A stretch of 64,000 nt of DNA from Hellea sp. (lineage in GTDB: Bacteria; Pseudomonadota; Alphaproteobacteria; Caulobacterales; Maricaulaceae): assembly GCA_029250925.1 (NCBI GenBank), contig JAQXEH010000046.1:20807-84806 (forward strand). The letters are read 5' to 3'. Position 1 is the first letter of the stretch. Each line of letters begins with the position of its first letter. The notes under the pieces are model-generated. The model was not told where the DNA came from. It saw only the letters and a list, made by a program, of their open reading frames with translations, and made no database searches. A program made the position numbers and the translations under genes. Positions 21,057 to 30,176 of this stretch are shown piece after piece.

Positions 21057-21593
21057 ATCGCAAAACGCCCACTAGCAGCAGCGCCCAAGAAACCCAAAGG
21101 TCCACGAACTAATCGTGAAATTACAAACCCACAAGTACTACTTATAACAGATACAGGTGAAAAACGCGGTGTGGTATCGCTTGACGAGGCTATTTCCACT
21201 GCTCAATCTGTGGGATTGGATTTAGTTGAAGTTGCCCCAGGTGAAACTCCTGTTTGTAAAGTTCTTGATTATGGTAAACTGAGATTTGAAAACCAGAAGA
21301 AAAAGGCAGCCAACCGTAAAAACCAACGGACAACGACAATCAAAGAAATTAAAATGCGGCCTAATATTGACACACATGATTACCAAGTAAAAGCTAAGGC
21401 TATGATGAAATTTTTCGATCGAGGTGATAAAGTTAAAGTCACCGTTCGGTTCAGAGGCAGGGAAATGGCACATATGGATCGTGGTATGATTTTGCTAGCA
21501 CAAGTCAAAGAGGATTTCGAAGATACGGCTAAAGTAGAGTTTGAACCGAAAACTGAAGGCCGTATGATGACTATGGTTCTTGCTCCAAGGTAA
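21057..21593 (+). CDS. infC: translation initiation factor IF-3 (non-canonical ATC start)
   Basis: IF-3 binds the 30S subunit and enforces start-codon fidelity. The conserved frame extends upstream of the first ATG/GTG/TTG (a GTG at 21171) through [20 protein letters not shown], which is part of the IF-3 N-domain. No ATG, GTG or TTG occurs in that upstream stretch. The only plausible initiation point is the ATC at 21057, 8 bp after a strong AGGAG (21044-21048), giving 178 aa, the normal length. infC with AUU/AUC starts is the classic case of IF-3 autoregulation. rpmI-rplT, the usual neighbours, do not follow; a small convergent membrane-protein gene does. Confidence 0.95.
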   Translation: MAKRPLAAAPKKPKGPRTNREITNPQVLLITDTGEKRGVVSLDEAISTAQSVGLDLVEVAPGETPVCKVLDYGKLRFENQKKKAANRKNQRTTTIKEIKMRPNIDTHDYQVKAKAMMKFFDRGDKVKVTVRFRGREMAHMDRGMILLAQVKEDFEDTAKVEFEPKTEGRMMTMVLAPR

Positions 21594-21605
21594 GCACCTA
21601 AACAA

Positions 21606-21971
21606 TTATTTCTTTTTTTGTTTCAACAAAACTAACCCTAGGGTTATTAATGCGGTTTCAAATATTATTTCCAAATAAGTGAGAGTGGGCCCAGGCCCGT
21701 CTAGAACAAGACCTAATATTCTACCCACCAAAAAGGAAAAGGTTATAAAAACAATCGACTTTAAAACAATTTTTTGATTATTTATTTTTTGAGTACCAAG
21801 AAACATAATTGTACCAACTGCGGATATAAAAAGGCAGTAGGCACGCATTTCGTGTTGGCCCAAATGAGTAAGTTCCCAGCCCAACACACCGGCAAGGGAT
21901 AAGGGTGCGAATGCTCCAAATAAACCATAAATTACGTAAAAAATGCTGTTACAATAGTTAAAATATTTCAT
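21606..21971 (-). CDS. small membrane protein, DUF4345-like
   Basis: 121 aa with about four hydrophobic segments (FYVIYGLFGAFAPLSLAGVL, LFISAVGTIMFLG, IVLKSIVFITFSFLVGRILGL, TYLEIIFETALITLGLVLL). The pattern GRxxGLxxDGPGP resembles the DUF4345 group of four-helix membrane proteins. No function is known. It is convergent with infC and ends 12 bp from it. Confidence 0.7.
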   Translation of the reverse strand: MKYFNYCNSIFYVIYGLFGAFAPLSLAGVLGWELTHLGQHEMRAYCLFISAVGTIMFLGTQKINNQKIVLKSIVFITFSFLVGRILGLVLDGPGPTLTYLEIIFETALITLGLVLLKQKKK

Positions 21972-22060
21972 GATATAACTTTATTCAAATTATAAAAATA
22001 TTCAATTAGTTACTCATATTTAAATTGCGCGGCACAGGCTTGGTCGCTACACAGATATAT

Positions 22061-22879
22061 ATGACCAAAAAAATAGACATTGGAATTCTTGGCGCTGACG
22101 GAAGAATGGGCCAAGCAGTAATGCGGTCCTTAGAAACTGACTTACATCTTAGATTGACAGTGGCTATTACGTCGGATGATTCACCCAACTTAGGTAAAGA
22201 TGCACATAAAGTTGCAAATCTTAGATCTGTTGGCTTGATGCTTTCGACTAATATCAATGAAGGCCTTAATTTATGCGATATACTGATTGATTTCTCTCAC
22301 CCGGAGGCTACATTAAATGTGCTTTCTTTAATGAAGCAGTCTAGGTGCAATACACTAATAACTGGCACTACAGGTTATAGCAAAAAACAAGAAAAAGAAT
22401 TCCGAGAGGGGGCCAAAGGCCATACTGTATTACAATCAGGTAATTTCTCTCCTGGAATTAATATGCTACAAGCTCTTGTTAAAATAGCTTCTGAAAAATT
22501 AAATGATAAATGGGATATTGAAATTCTCGAAATGCACCACAAAAAGAAGAAAGATGCACCCAGCGGAACGGCACTTATGTTAGGGGAGGCGGCTGCAGAT
22601 GGGCGGAAGGTAAAGCTCGAAGAAAAAATATCCACATCTAGAGCGTCACATTCAAAAGCCAGAAAAAAAGAAGAAATTGGGTTCGCTGTTCTTAGGGGGG
22701 GAGGGGTCATTGGTCAGCATGAAGTAAGAATTGCAAATGATCAAGAGATGATCACCTTGAGGCACGATGCCTTTGATAGAGATATATTCGCAAAAGGAGC
22801 AGTTAACGCAGCTGTTTGGGCCCACAAACAAGAGCCTGGAATATATTCAATGAAAGATGTCTTAAATATCGATCTCTAA
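22061..22879 (+). CDS. dapB: 4-hydroxy-tetrahydrodipicolinate reductase
   Basis: NAD(P)H reductase of the lysine/diaminopimelate pathway. 272 aa from the ATG at 22061 (an earlier TTG at 22025 would add 12 atypical residues). The dinucleotide motif is ILGADGRMGQAV, the TGTTGYS loop follows, and the substrate-binding catalytic segment is EMHHKKKKDAPSGTALML with the catalytic His pair and Lys. RGGGVIGQHEV is also typical. Its stop is 3 bp from that of the convergent glyoxalase gene. Confidence 0.97.
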   Translation: MTKKIDIGILGADGRMGQAVMRSLETDLHLRLTVAITSDDSPNLGKDAHKVANLRSVGLMLSTNINEGLNLCDILIDFSHPEATLNVLSLMKQSRCNTLITGTTGYSKKQEKEFREGAKGHTVLQSGNFSPGINMLQALVKIASEKLNDKWDIEILEMHHKKKKDAPSGTALMLGEAAADGRKVKLEEKISTSRASHSKARKKEEIGFAVLRGGGVIGQHEVRIANDQEMITLRHDAFDRDIFAKGAVNAAVWAHKQEPGIYSMKDVLNIDL

Positions 22880-22882
22880 TTA

Positions 22883-23362
22883 TTACCATTCACCAAAATT
22901 TTCCATTTTTGACCAAGGGGCCTTAATCGGAAGACTCTTTCCTTTTTGTAGTATCTCTACGGAAACATTATCTGGGCTTTTTACGAAAGCCATTCTTCCA
23001 TCACGTGGAGGACGATTAATCATTATCCCCCTCTTTAAGAGTCTTTCGCAAGTGTCATAAATGTTATCAACTTGGTAAGCTATGTGACCAAAGTTTCGAC
23101 CTCCTTTAAGGAGCTCAACGCCAGATTCTTCCGAGGGCCAATTAAAAGTTAATTCAATCATTGGTAAGCCAATAGGAAATGTAGTTCCGTTCTCAAAAGC
23201 ACCCGCTCTATCAATATCTTCGTAGCTTGCTAAAAATAATAATGTAAAACGGCCTTCCTCATTTTCATATCTACGTAATTCCTTCAGCCCTAAACCACCG
23301 CAATAAAAATCTAGGCTTTGCTTGATATTAGTTATCCTAAGCATTGTGTGCAGAAAATTCAT
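22883..23362 (-). CDS. gloA: lactoylglutathione lyase (glyoxalase I family)
   Basis: Isomerises the methylglyoxal-glutathione hemithioacetal to lactoylglutathione. About 159 aa from the ATG at 23362; a TTG six codons earlier is less likely. The four metal ligands of glyoxalase I are recognisable: His in LHTMLRI, Glu in MIELTFNW, His in FGHIAYQV and Glu in VSVEILQ. The two-module VOC arrangement and the glutathione-binding spacing fit GloA better than other VOC enzymes. Confidence 0.92.
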   Translation of the reverse strand: MNFLHTMLRITNIKQSLDFYCGGLGLKELRRYENEEGRFTLLFLASYEDIDRAGAFENGTTFPIGLPMIELTFNWPSEESGVELLKGGRNFGHIAYQVDNIYDTCERLLKRGIMINRPPRDGRMAFVKSPDNVSVEILQKGKSLPIKAPWSKMENFGEW

Positions 23363-23434
23363 TTTATTAACCTGTTGCAATATAGTTTATTACTTAATTA
23401 TAGGCACTTAGATGGTGCGGTCAGTTTTTTTAAA

Positions 23435-23908
23435 CTATTTATTACTTCCTTTTTTATTAACTAACGGGCCAGTTGCTCTTTTATAGTATAAGGTGACTAT
23501 ACAATATGCTGTGCAAGACCATGATAAAATAACACCAAAAAATATACAAAACTGCCACACCAAAAAGCCTGGTTCGAACACGCGACTTCGTCCAGTAAAC
23601 TGATAAAGGCATTCTAATAAATAGGATATTATTGCCATAATTGGCCACGTTGAGGCCAATATAAAGAAGGAACCTGAGGCTATATATAAAAACTTTCTAG
23701 GCTTATGCTTCTTGGTAAATAAACCTGTATACTCTGCCTTAGTAATGGATTTATTAATCATGCCATTTAGACTTTTATACAGATAATCAGCTTCTGCATC
23801 CTTAGAGACTTTATGTGTTAATAAAAAATAAGCGAGGGCATAAATAACCCCCAATATAGCCAATGAAAATGTTGCCCATAAAAAAGAAATTCCACTAAAT
23901 TGCTGCAT
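23435..23908 (-). CDS. membrane protein of unknown function
   Basis: 157 aa with three or four hydrophobic stretches: FLWATFSLAILGVIYALAYF near the N-terminus, FLYIASGSFFILASTWPIMA in the middle, and FLVWQFCIFFGVILSWSCTA near the C-terminus, joined by short polar loops. I recognise no family. It is transcribed in the same direction as gloA, 54 bp upstream of it. Confidence 0.65.
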   Translation of the reverse strand: MQQFSGISFLWATFSLAILGVIYALAYFLLTHKVSKDAEADYLYKSLNGMINKSITKAEYTGLFTKKHKPRKFLYIASGSFFILASTWPIMAIISYLLECLYQFTGRSRVFEPGFLVWQFCIFFGVILSWSCTAYCIVTLYYKRATGPLVNKKGSNK

Positions 23909-24000
23909 AAATCATAAATAGGTATGGTATTCTTGCTAGGCAAGCAATATTATAAAAATCATTAAGTTTAAAACTAAAATATGTAATATAAGGCTACACA

Positions 24001-24549
24001 ATGCATACTCCCAAAATTGCTTTTATCTGCGCCTCACTTAGAAATGACTCAATTAATAGAAAGCTTGAAAATAGCATAAGTCGATTGTTTGAAGAAAGGG
24101 GCGCAAAAACACAAATAATCAACTTAGATGAATTTCATATGCCTATTTTTCACGGTGACTTAAAAACTCCAGCAAGTGTTAAAATATTAACCGCTCTATT
24201 AGAAAAATTTGATGGAATTGTAATTACAACCCCTGAGTATAATGGCTGCCTACCTCCCCTACTCAAAAACATGATAGACTGGACCAGCACCGAGAGTACC
24301 AATTATATTAAAAACGCTGTTTGGGGGATTGCTTCAGCTACTCCGGGGCCCATGAGCGGTATCATGTGTATGAGACAGTTAAGCTTTATCCTTAGTCGTT
24401 TAGGTGGGGATGTCTTAAGCCAGCAAGTAGGTTGTGGAAATGCCTCGTCTGCTCTTGACCGTGAGGGCAATTTAATAGCTCAACCCGCCTTAAATTTTGC
24501 TAAAGAAATGTGTGAAATGATGATCAGGCGCATTAATCAGAAAAGATGA
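24001..24549 (+). CDS. NADPH-dependent FMN reductase
   Basis: 182-aa flavodoxin-like quinone/FMN reductase. The phosphate-binding loop is CASLRNDSINRKL near the N-terminus and the flavin ring contact is TPEYNGCLPPLLKNMIDW (about residues 79-97). These enzymes reduce FMN or quinones with NADPH in the cytosol, often for oxidative-stress defence. It ends 1 bp before nth and probably shares its transcript. Confidence 0.91.
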   Translation: MHTPKIAFICASLRNDSINRKLENSISRLFEERGAKTQIINLDEFHMPIFHGDLKTPASVKILTALLEKFDGIVITTPEYNGCLPPLLKNMIDWTSTESTNYIKNAVWGIASATPGPMSGIMCMRQLSFILSRLGGDVLSQQVGCGNASSALDREGNLIAQPALNFAKEMCEMMIRRINQKR

Positions 24550-24550
24550 T

Positions 24551-25243
24551 ATGATGCGTGCTAAAGAAAAGTTGTATAAACACCTGCCTAGGCCTAGGTT
24601 AAATCGAACTAAAATAAATGAAGTATACCGACGCCTTCAAAACTTAGATCCCGAACCTCGAACTGAGCTGAACTACACTAATGTATTTACGTTAGTGGTA
24701 GCTGTTGCTCTATCTGCGCAATCAACTGATGTTGGTGTAAATAAAGCCACAAAAAGATTGTTTGAATTAGCGGATACCCCTAAAAAAATGATACAGCTTG
24801 GAGAAAATACAATACGCAACCATATCAAAACTATAGGGTTATATAAAACCAAAGCTAGAAACATTGTGGCTTTATCTGAAATGCTAATTGAGGAATTTAA
24901 CTCAAATGTACCCAACACTAGAGAAGATCTCATTAAACTTCCAGGAGTTGGACGAAAAACAGCTAATGTGGTTCTAAATGATTACTTTGGACAACCAACT
25001 ATGGCGGTTGACACGCATATCTTTCGTGTCTCAAACAGAACGGGCATGGCGCCAGGTAAAGACCCTGTTGAAGTAGAGTTAAACTTACTAAGAGTTACAG
25101 AACAAAAATATATCGATCATGCGCATCATTGGCTTATACTGCTGGGCCGGTATACATGCATTGCTAGAAAGCCAAAATGCTATAATTGCCCAGTCAACGA
25201 TCTTTGTTCCTATAAATCTAAGACTTTAAATCCAGAGAGCTAA
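24551..25243 (+). CDS. nth: endonuclease III
   Basis: Bifunctional DNA glycosylase/AP lyase of base-excision repair, removing oxidised pyrimidines. 230 aa. Helix-hairpin-helix LPGVGRKTANVV with catalytic Lys near residue 136, catalytic Asp near 154 in VDTHIFR, and the C-terminal 4Fe-4S cluster motif C-x6-C-x2-C-x5-C (CIARKPKCYNCPVNDLC). Its last 4 bp (CTAA, 25240-25243) carry both its own stop and the stop of the convergent ATP-grasp gene. Confidence 0.97.
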   Translation: MMRAKEKLYKHLPRPRLNRTKINEVYRRLQNLDPEPRTELNYTNVFTLVVAVALSAQSTDVGVNKATKRLFELADTPKKMIQLGENTIRNHIKTIGLYKTKARNIVALSEMLIEEFNSNVPNTREDLIKLPGVGRKTANVVLNDYFGQPTMAVDTHIFRVSNRTGMAPGKDPVEVELNLLRVTEQKYIDHAHHWLILLGRYTCIARKPKCYNCPVNDLCSYKSKTLNPES

Positions 25244-26154
25244 TTTTTTGGGCTCAATTTTTTTTTCAGTGCTGAAGCTAATTTTTGTGCGCCCATGTTA
25301 TTTTCTTCCGTACCCGTAGAATGACTAAGATAAAGATATGGTTCAATCATTTCTAATTCTATCAATTTTAATTGGCCATCGTTGCCTCTTAATAAATCAA
25401 CTCGTGCATAGAGTGGTTCAAAAGGTAAGGTATTAAGAATTTTTTGCGCTGCATCTATTTCATTTTTAGTTGGACTGTATGTTTCTTCAGTTCCGCCATA
25501 AAGCGACTGAATTCTATAATCTCCTGACTTAGGCTTTTTAATTAACGCATGTGAATAATCGTTTCCAAAAAATAATAATGAATATTCTCCTTCCTTTTTT
25601 ACACTTGGTAGAAAAGGTTGCATCATAGTGGGTCCTGGTGGTAACAATTCACGGCTGGGAAAAGTATCGCCTTTATTATAAAGTACTTGTCGCCATGCCC
25701 CAGCGCCTATTAGCGGCTTTATAACAAGTCTATCAGTCGAAAGGGTATCAAAGGCTTTAGAAATGTTAATCGGTGAGGCAGAATCAACATTAATAGTTCT
25801 TATTACAGGGGCACCCCTTTTCTCTAACTCATTCAAGTAAGACTTTTTAGAATTCCATTTTATAATTTCAATAGGGTTATAAAGATTAGTTGTCGTATCT
25901 ACCTTTTCCATTTCCTCAATAAACTGAGCTTCATTATCATCAAAATAGTCCCAAACGAAAAGGGGAAGTATTGCATCATAATGCTTAGCTTGATAGGCAG
26001 CCGACTTCCAGCTTATAATATCTAAACGCATATTTTGGGCAAGAAAAGCTGGGTACAATTTTTTCATCTGCTCATCGCGCTCGTGAGCATCGTCTCGCTG
26101 GGTTAATGACGATGGCATCATATTGTCTGAAGCAAGAATAGCAATTTTCTTCAT
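25240..26154 (-). CDS. ATP-grasp domain protein (RimK/glutathione-synthetase-like)
   Basis: 304-aa cytosolic protein with features of the ATP-grasp fold: an N-terminal pre-ATP domain (KKIAILASDNMM), NSKKSYLNELEKRGAPVIRT, the lysine strand LVIKPLIGAGAWRQVLY, a flexible segment MMQPFLPSVKKEGEYSLLFF and the acidic metal site YARVDLLRG ... LIELEMIEPYLYL. Relatives ligate amino acids or make peptide bonds. No partner genes indicate a substrate. It is convergent with nth (4-bp overlap) and divergent from the sugar-kinase gene. Confidence 0.8.
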   Translation of the reverse strand: MKKIAILASDNMMPSSLTQRDDAHERDEQMKKLYPAFLAQNMRLDIISWKSAAYQAKHYDAILPLFVWDYFDDNEAQFIEEMEKVDTTTNLYNPIEIIKWNSKKSYLNELEKRGAPVIRTINVDSASPINISKAFDTLSTDRLVIKPLIGAGAWRQVLYNKGDTFPSRELLPPGPTMMQPFLPSVKKEGEYSLLFFGNDYSHALIKKPKSGDYRIQSLYGGTEETYSPTKNEIDAAQKILNTLPFEPLYARVDLLRGNDGQLKLIELEMIEPYLYLSHSTGTEENNMGAQKLASALKKKLSPKN

Positions 26155-26236
26155 ATATTGTCCAAATTATAGAATTTTAGAGATTGAATTTTTTACTTTT
26201 TTATCTATTAAGCGCCCTAAATCAAGGTATCAATTT

Positions 26237-27241
26237 ATGACAGTTCAGTTCGACGTACTTGGCATAGGAAATATCCTTATGGATATTATAGCACCTGTCT
26301 CAAATGATTTTCTTGAAAAAGAGGGGATTGAAAAAGCATCAATGTCACTTATCGGTGAAGAGAGGGCGGCTGTCTTAACAAGATCACTTTTGAATCACGG
26401 AAAAGTTCAGGAAATTGCTGGGGGCTCCGCGGCTAATACCTTATTTGGAATTAATGCTCTAGGGTTAAGGTCAGCATTTATAGGGAAGGTGAAAAATGAT
26501 AAAATTGGAAACCGAATAAAAAAAAGCATGATTGATGGTGGAGTTGATTTTTTTTCATCGTTAAATATATCCGGTCCGGCAAGCGGAAGATGTCTCATTG
26601 CAGTTACTCCAGATGGTGAAAGGTCAATGAGTACTTTTCTTGGTGCTGCCTGTATGTTTACTAAGAAAGATATTATAAAATCTAAAATTGAAGCTGCATC
26701 TTGCGTGTATTTAGAGGGGTACCTTTTCGACACCCCGCCAGCTAAAGAAGCATTTATACAAGTCGCAAAAATTGCAAAGTCCTACGATAGGAATATCGCT
26801 CTAACTCTCTCAGACAGCTTTTGTGTTGATCGTCACCGTTCAAGTTTTCAAAGCTTTATAAATGACCATGTTAACATATTATTTGCCAACAAAGACGAGA
26901 TATTAAGCTTATATAAATGTGAAGAGATCGAAACAGCACTAAATAATTTGAGCTCAAAAAAATTAACTGCCTGTATTACAAACGGTAAATCAGGATCATT
27001 AATTCAATCTGGTACTGCAAGACATTATATTAATGCTAGCCCCGTCAAAGATGTTGTGGACACCACAGGTGCGGGAGATCAATATGCTGCTGGTGTACTA
27101 GCGGGGAGAGCTTTAGGTTTAGATTGGCCTGATTCTGGTTATCTCGGCAGTATAGCAGCATCAGAAGTAGTGTCTCACTACGGCGCAAGGCCATTATCAA
27201 ACATTAATGAAGGTTTAAATCAATTTATACCTAATTATTAA
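26237..27241 (+). CDS. PfkB-family sugar kinase (adenosine kinase-like)
   Basis: 334 aa from the ATG at 26237; the frame is open to 26123 but the added residues would overlap the divergent gene and are atypical. PfkB signatures: N-terminal GIGNILMDI and GGSAANTLFGINALG, C-terminal VVDTTGAGDQYAAGVLAG with the catalytic Asp and anion hole. Alphaproteobacterial proteins of this type are usually annotated adenosine kinase. The substrate assignment is by family resemblance only. Confidence 0.88.
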   Translation: MTVQFDVLGIGNILMDIIAPVSNDFLEKEGIEKASMSLIGEERAAVLTRSLLNHGKVQEIAGGSAANTLFGINALGLRSAFIGKVKNDKIGNRIKKSMIDGGVDFFSSLNISGPASGRCLIAVTPDGERSMSTFLGAACMFTKKDIIKSKIEAASCVYLEGYLFDTPPAKEAFIQVAKIAKSYDRNIALTLSDSFCVDRHRSSFQSFINDHVNILFANKDEILSLYKCEEIETALNNLSSKKLTACITNGKSGSLIQSGTARHYINASPVKDVVDTTGAGDQYAAGVLAGRALGLDWPDSGYLGSIAASEVVSHYGARPLSNINEGLNQFIPNY

Positions 27242-27312
27242 ATATAAGTAATAACGGCTTTCCATAAGAAAATGTGGTAGAAAGCATGTAAAATTTCATA
27301 TAGTCTCACAGG

Positions 27313-27975
27313 ATGTATAAGTTATTATTTTTCATAGCATATTTCACTTTAATATCTTTTCCGTCATCAGGTGAGACAACTCGAAAAATAGAAGAGTCTA
27401 ACCCTGCGGCACCTTTTACTGATGTTAAAAATTTAATCTCAGACCTAAAACTAATAAACAACGCTATGAATTCCACTATTCACATAGAAGGAAGATTTGT
27501 ACAGTATGCTCCTGACGGATCTATTATAGCTGGAAATTTATTTATAAATAGACCGGGAAAATTACGTATAGAATATGATAGCCCCAACTCATTGTTAATT
27601 ATTTCTGACGGAGTAAGTCTAATACAAAAAGACGTCAATCTAGGCACAACAGATCGCATTCCGCTATCGTCGACCCCAATATACTACTTCTTGAAAAAAA
27701 ACATTGACCTCGACAAGGACGTAAAAGTAACGGGTCTTATAAAAAAAGAAAAAGAGTGGTATATTAGCATTGCTGATCCATCTGATGAGGCAATTGGAGT
27801 TTTAACTATTATACTCGATGCAAATAAATTAAGAATAAAAGGCTGGAGTATTATAGATGGCTCAGAGAGCCCAACTTATGTTAAACTCACAGATATTAGA
27901 TATCCAAAAATATTAAATCCGCGCTTATTTCTCACAAGAGAAAAAAGCAAGAGGAAAACAAGAAAAAATAATTAA
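27313..27975 (+). CDS. lolA: outer-membrane lipoprotein carrier LolA-like protein
   Basis: 220-aa periplasmic protein with an N-terminal signal peptide (YKLLFFIAYFTLISFPSSG, cleavage near residue 20). The LolA/B fold is suggested by GRFVQYAPDGSIIAGNLFINRPGKLR and YDSPNSLLIISDG. It would ferry lipoproteins from the LolCDE exporter to the outer membrane. The following gene is xth, the usual alphaproteobacterial neighbour of lolA, 31 bp downstream. The basic C-terminal tail (EKSKRKTRKNN) is a small oddity. Confidence 0.9.
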   Translation: MYKLLFFIAYFTLISFPSSGETTRKIEESNPAAPFTDVKNLISDLKLINNAMNSTIHIEGRFVQYAPDGSIIAGNLFINRPGKLRIEYDSPNSLLIISDGVSLIQKDVNLGTTDRIPLSSTPIYYFLKKNIDLDKDVKVTGLIKKEKEWYISIADPSDEAIGVLTIILDANKLRIKGWSIIDGSESPTYVKLTDIRYPKILNPRLFLTREKSKRKTRKNN

Positions 27976-28006
27976 CGAACAAATCAGGTTTACCAAGGCT
28001 ATTTAT

Positions 28007-28834
28007 ATGCAAATTAAGCTCGCAACATGGAATATAAATTCAGTTCGCTTAAGAATAGACCAAGTTTTGCGCTTCTTAAAAGAGGAATCGCCCGATGTCT
28101 TGGGTCTACAAGAGATAAAGTGCGAAACACATTTGTTTCCAAAAGAACCCTTCATTAATGCAGGCTATAAATATATAGAGGTTCACGGTATGAAGGGCTA
28201 CCATGGGGCGGCAACTGTTTCAAAACTTCCCCTTCAGCGCCTAAACACTAAGTTTTGTCCATTAGGTCACTCACGCCATGTAAGCACATTGGTGTCACAT
28301 AAAAGTTTAAGTTTTGAGTTTCATAATTTTTATATCCCTGCAGGAGGTGATATCGCCGACCCTGAAGAAAATGAAAAGTTTAAGCATAAATTAGATTTTA
28401 TTGAAAATATGAGGTCTTATTTCTCTATGCGATATAAAAAAGTGCCCGGCCCGCAAGTTCTTGTTGGGGACTTCAACATAGCGCCACACGAAAATGATGT
28501 TTGGAATCACAAACAACTTTTAAAAGTTGTAAGTCACACTCCGATCGAGGTTTCTATTCTTAAGGGCTTACAAGAAGCACATAACTTTATTGATTGTTCG
28601 AGGGCGTTATATAGTGATGAAGATAAATTGTTTAGTTGGTGGAGTTATAGAGGGAGGAACCCCCTTGAAAGCAATAGGGGGCGGCGCCTTGACCATATAT
28701 GGGTAAGCTCAGATTTAAAAAAGGCTATCGAGTATTCGGGCAAAGAGGGGCACATTATTCATACTCCATGTAGAATTTGGGAGCCAAAGCCAAGCGACCA
28801 CGTTCCAATGACCCAGATTTTAAATTTAATCTAA
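28007..28834 (+). CDS. xth: exodeoxyribonuclease III
   Basis: Mg-dependent AP endonuclease/3'-5' exonuclease of DNA base-excision repair. 275 aa. Motifs of the exonuclease-endonuclease-phosphatase fold: ATWNINSVRLR, LGLQEIKC (metal Glu), LVGDFNIAP, and the C-terminal RLDHIWVS and PSDHVPM with the catalytic His. It is probably co-transcribed with lolA, and its stop overlaps the convergent YhhN gene (CTAA at 28831-28834). Confidence 0.96.
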   Translation: MQIKLATWNINSVRLRIDQVLRFLKEESPDVLGLQEIKCETHLFPKEPFINAGYKYIEVHGMKGYHGAATVSKLPLQRLNTKFCPLGHSRHVSTLVSHKSLSFEFHNFYIPAGGDIADPEENEKFKHKLDFIENMRSYFSMRYKKVPGPQVLVGDFNIAPHENDVWNHKQLLKVVSHTPIEVSILKGLQEAHNFIDCSRALYSDEDKLFSWWSYRGRNPLESNRGRRLDHIWVSSDLKKAIEYSGKEGHIIHTPCRIWEPKPSDHVPMTQILNLI

Positions 28835-29463
28835 ACTGAAACGCTGAAGGCAAATAATCCTTGAGCCGCAAAATATAGAGGAGTAATCAATAGAGCATTT
28901 TTTGTTGAGCGCTTTATGAAACGATCCTTAGCAACAAAAATATCTGATAAAACAAAAAATGTAGCTGCTATTAAGATAAGTTTTTGTTCGTACATAAAGG
29001 TATAAGCGGAAGTAATCATCATAAATATAGCTAAACCATAAAGTAATATAAAAAGTTTAAATTTACGCGACACTCTAGGTAGTAAATACATAAAGTTTAT
29101 GCCCCCTAATATCGTAATTAATGGTAAAAATATAACTAATGAGGCAAAGTCAAACGTACTGCTTTTGATAAATGCTAATGAGAATAATAGATGCGCAATT
29201 GCAAAAACAAGCATTCCGCAAAAAAAAGAAATTTTTAATTTTCTGTTAAGTAATAATACATCCCCTACAGCACATAACACCAGTGAAAACAAAATTAAAC
29301 ATCCATAGCCAGTTTCAAGTGCCCCAAGTTTTAATGAAATAAACACGAAGCTTAATGCAGCTACCGGCTTAAATATATATTCGCCAATTTTGAAATTATA
29401 ATATTCAGATACTACTAGTCCTGATACGATTAAAATATAAGCTATATAGATAAAAAGCCCCAA
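28831..29463 (-). CDS. YhhN/TMEM86 family membrane protein (lysoplasmalogenase-like)
   Basis: 210-aa polytopic protein with about seven or eight hydrophobic helices. The family pattern is seen in KPVAALSFVFISL, CAVGDVLLL and FVLSDIFVAKDRF (conserved Asp residues in helices). Eukaryotic TMEM86 proteins hydrolyse lysoplasmalogens; bacterial YhhN function is not settled. It lies 8 bp downstream of the response-regulator gene in the same direction. Confidence 0.85.
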   Translation of the reverse strand: MGLFIYIAYILIVSGLVVSEYYNFKIGEYIFKPVAALSFVFISLKLGALETGYGCLILFSLVLCAVGDVLLLNRKLKISFFCGMLVFAIAHLLFSLAFIKSSTFDFASLVIFLPLITILGGINFMYLLPRVSRKFKLFILLYGLAIFMMITSAYTFMYEQKLILIAATFFVLSDIFVAKDRFIKRSTKNALLITPLYFAAQGLFAFSVSV

Positions 29464-29471
29464 ATTGTTTA

Positions 29472-30176
29472 TTAATTGCCCGCCTGTAAAACCACACTAT
29501 ATCCATTTTTTGAGGTTTTTATAGAAATAAATTTAGAGGCCTTTGGCTTAAGCTTCTCTCTTAAACGATAAATATGAGTTTCTAATGTGTGAGTAGTAAT
29601 ACTAGATTTATATCCCCATATGACTTCTAACAGCTCTGCACGAGAAGCAAAGCCACCCTCCGATCTTAAAAGATAATTTAATATACTAGTTTCTTTCTCA
29701 GTTAACTCGATGCTCCGTAACTTTTTTTTACTTATAAGAGAGGCAGGCTTTAATAGGCCTTTAATTGAGTAAAACTCGTAAGGACCCATTCGGTAAATAA
29801 GGTCATTGTTTTTTTTAAATCGACTTATTTCTGTTCTAACTTTTGCCAATAAAGTAACAAACCGAAACGGCTTCTTCAGTATTAAATACCTCATCGCTAA
29901 CCCACTTGTAGTGATTTTTGTTAGTTTATCTGTATTGCTTAAAATTATAAAAGGAACTGAAGTTTCAGTGTTCATTTGTAGATATTTTTGTATGGACTCA
30001 TTATCGACTAAAAGTTGCTCATCAATAATCACAATATCATATATACTCGTAGTTGATGATGTCTTCCCTTGGTCCTGAGGTAAGAACACATCAAACTCTC
30101 CTGTAGCAGAAAAATGCTCCAAAAGTTCTTCTTCTAAGTATTGATCTTTAACGACTAATAAAATTCGCTTTTTAAT
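29472..30176 (-). CDS. OmpR/PhoB-type response regulator, probable ATT start
   Basis: DNA-binding response regulator. The receiver has its phospho-acceptor Asp in DIVIIDEQLL (residue 52 counting from the ATT), the Ser/Thr switch in FIILSN and the conserved Lys in LKKPF; the C-terminal winged helix shows LTEKETSILNYLL and THTLETHIYRLREKL. The first ATG-like codon is a TTG at 30122, which would delete the first receiver strand. The frame continues upstream as KKRILLVVKDQ, exactly a receiver beginning, and no ATG, GTG or TTG lies between there and the stop at 30122-plus-102 bp. An ATT (complement of 30174-30176), preceded by GGTGGAG 8 bp upstream, is the best start. The acidic pair is reduced to KD. 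No kinase gene is adjacent. Confidence 0.85.
   Translation of the reverse strand: MKKRILLVVKDQYLEEELLEHFSATGEFDVFLPQDQGKTSSTTSIYDIVIIDEQLLVDNESIQKYLQMNTETSVPFIILSNTDKLTKITTSGLAMRYLILKKPFRFVTLLAKVRTEISRFKKNNDLIYRMGPYEFYSIKGLLKPASLISKKKLRSIELTEKETSILNYLLRSEGGFASRAELLEVIWGYKSSITTHTLETHIYRLREKLKPKASKFISIKTSKNGYSVVLQAGN

Noticed and set aside
21171..21173. GTG at 21171 as the infC start
   Set aside because: The upstream frame encodes conserved IF-3 N-domain residues and is preceded by a strong ribosome-binding site at the ATC.
30122..30124. TTG at 30122 as the response-regulator start
   Set aside because: It would remove the first beta strand and acidic residue of the receiver, while the upstream frame encodes exactly that strand.
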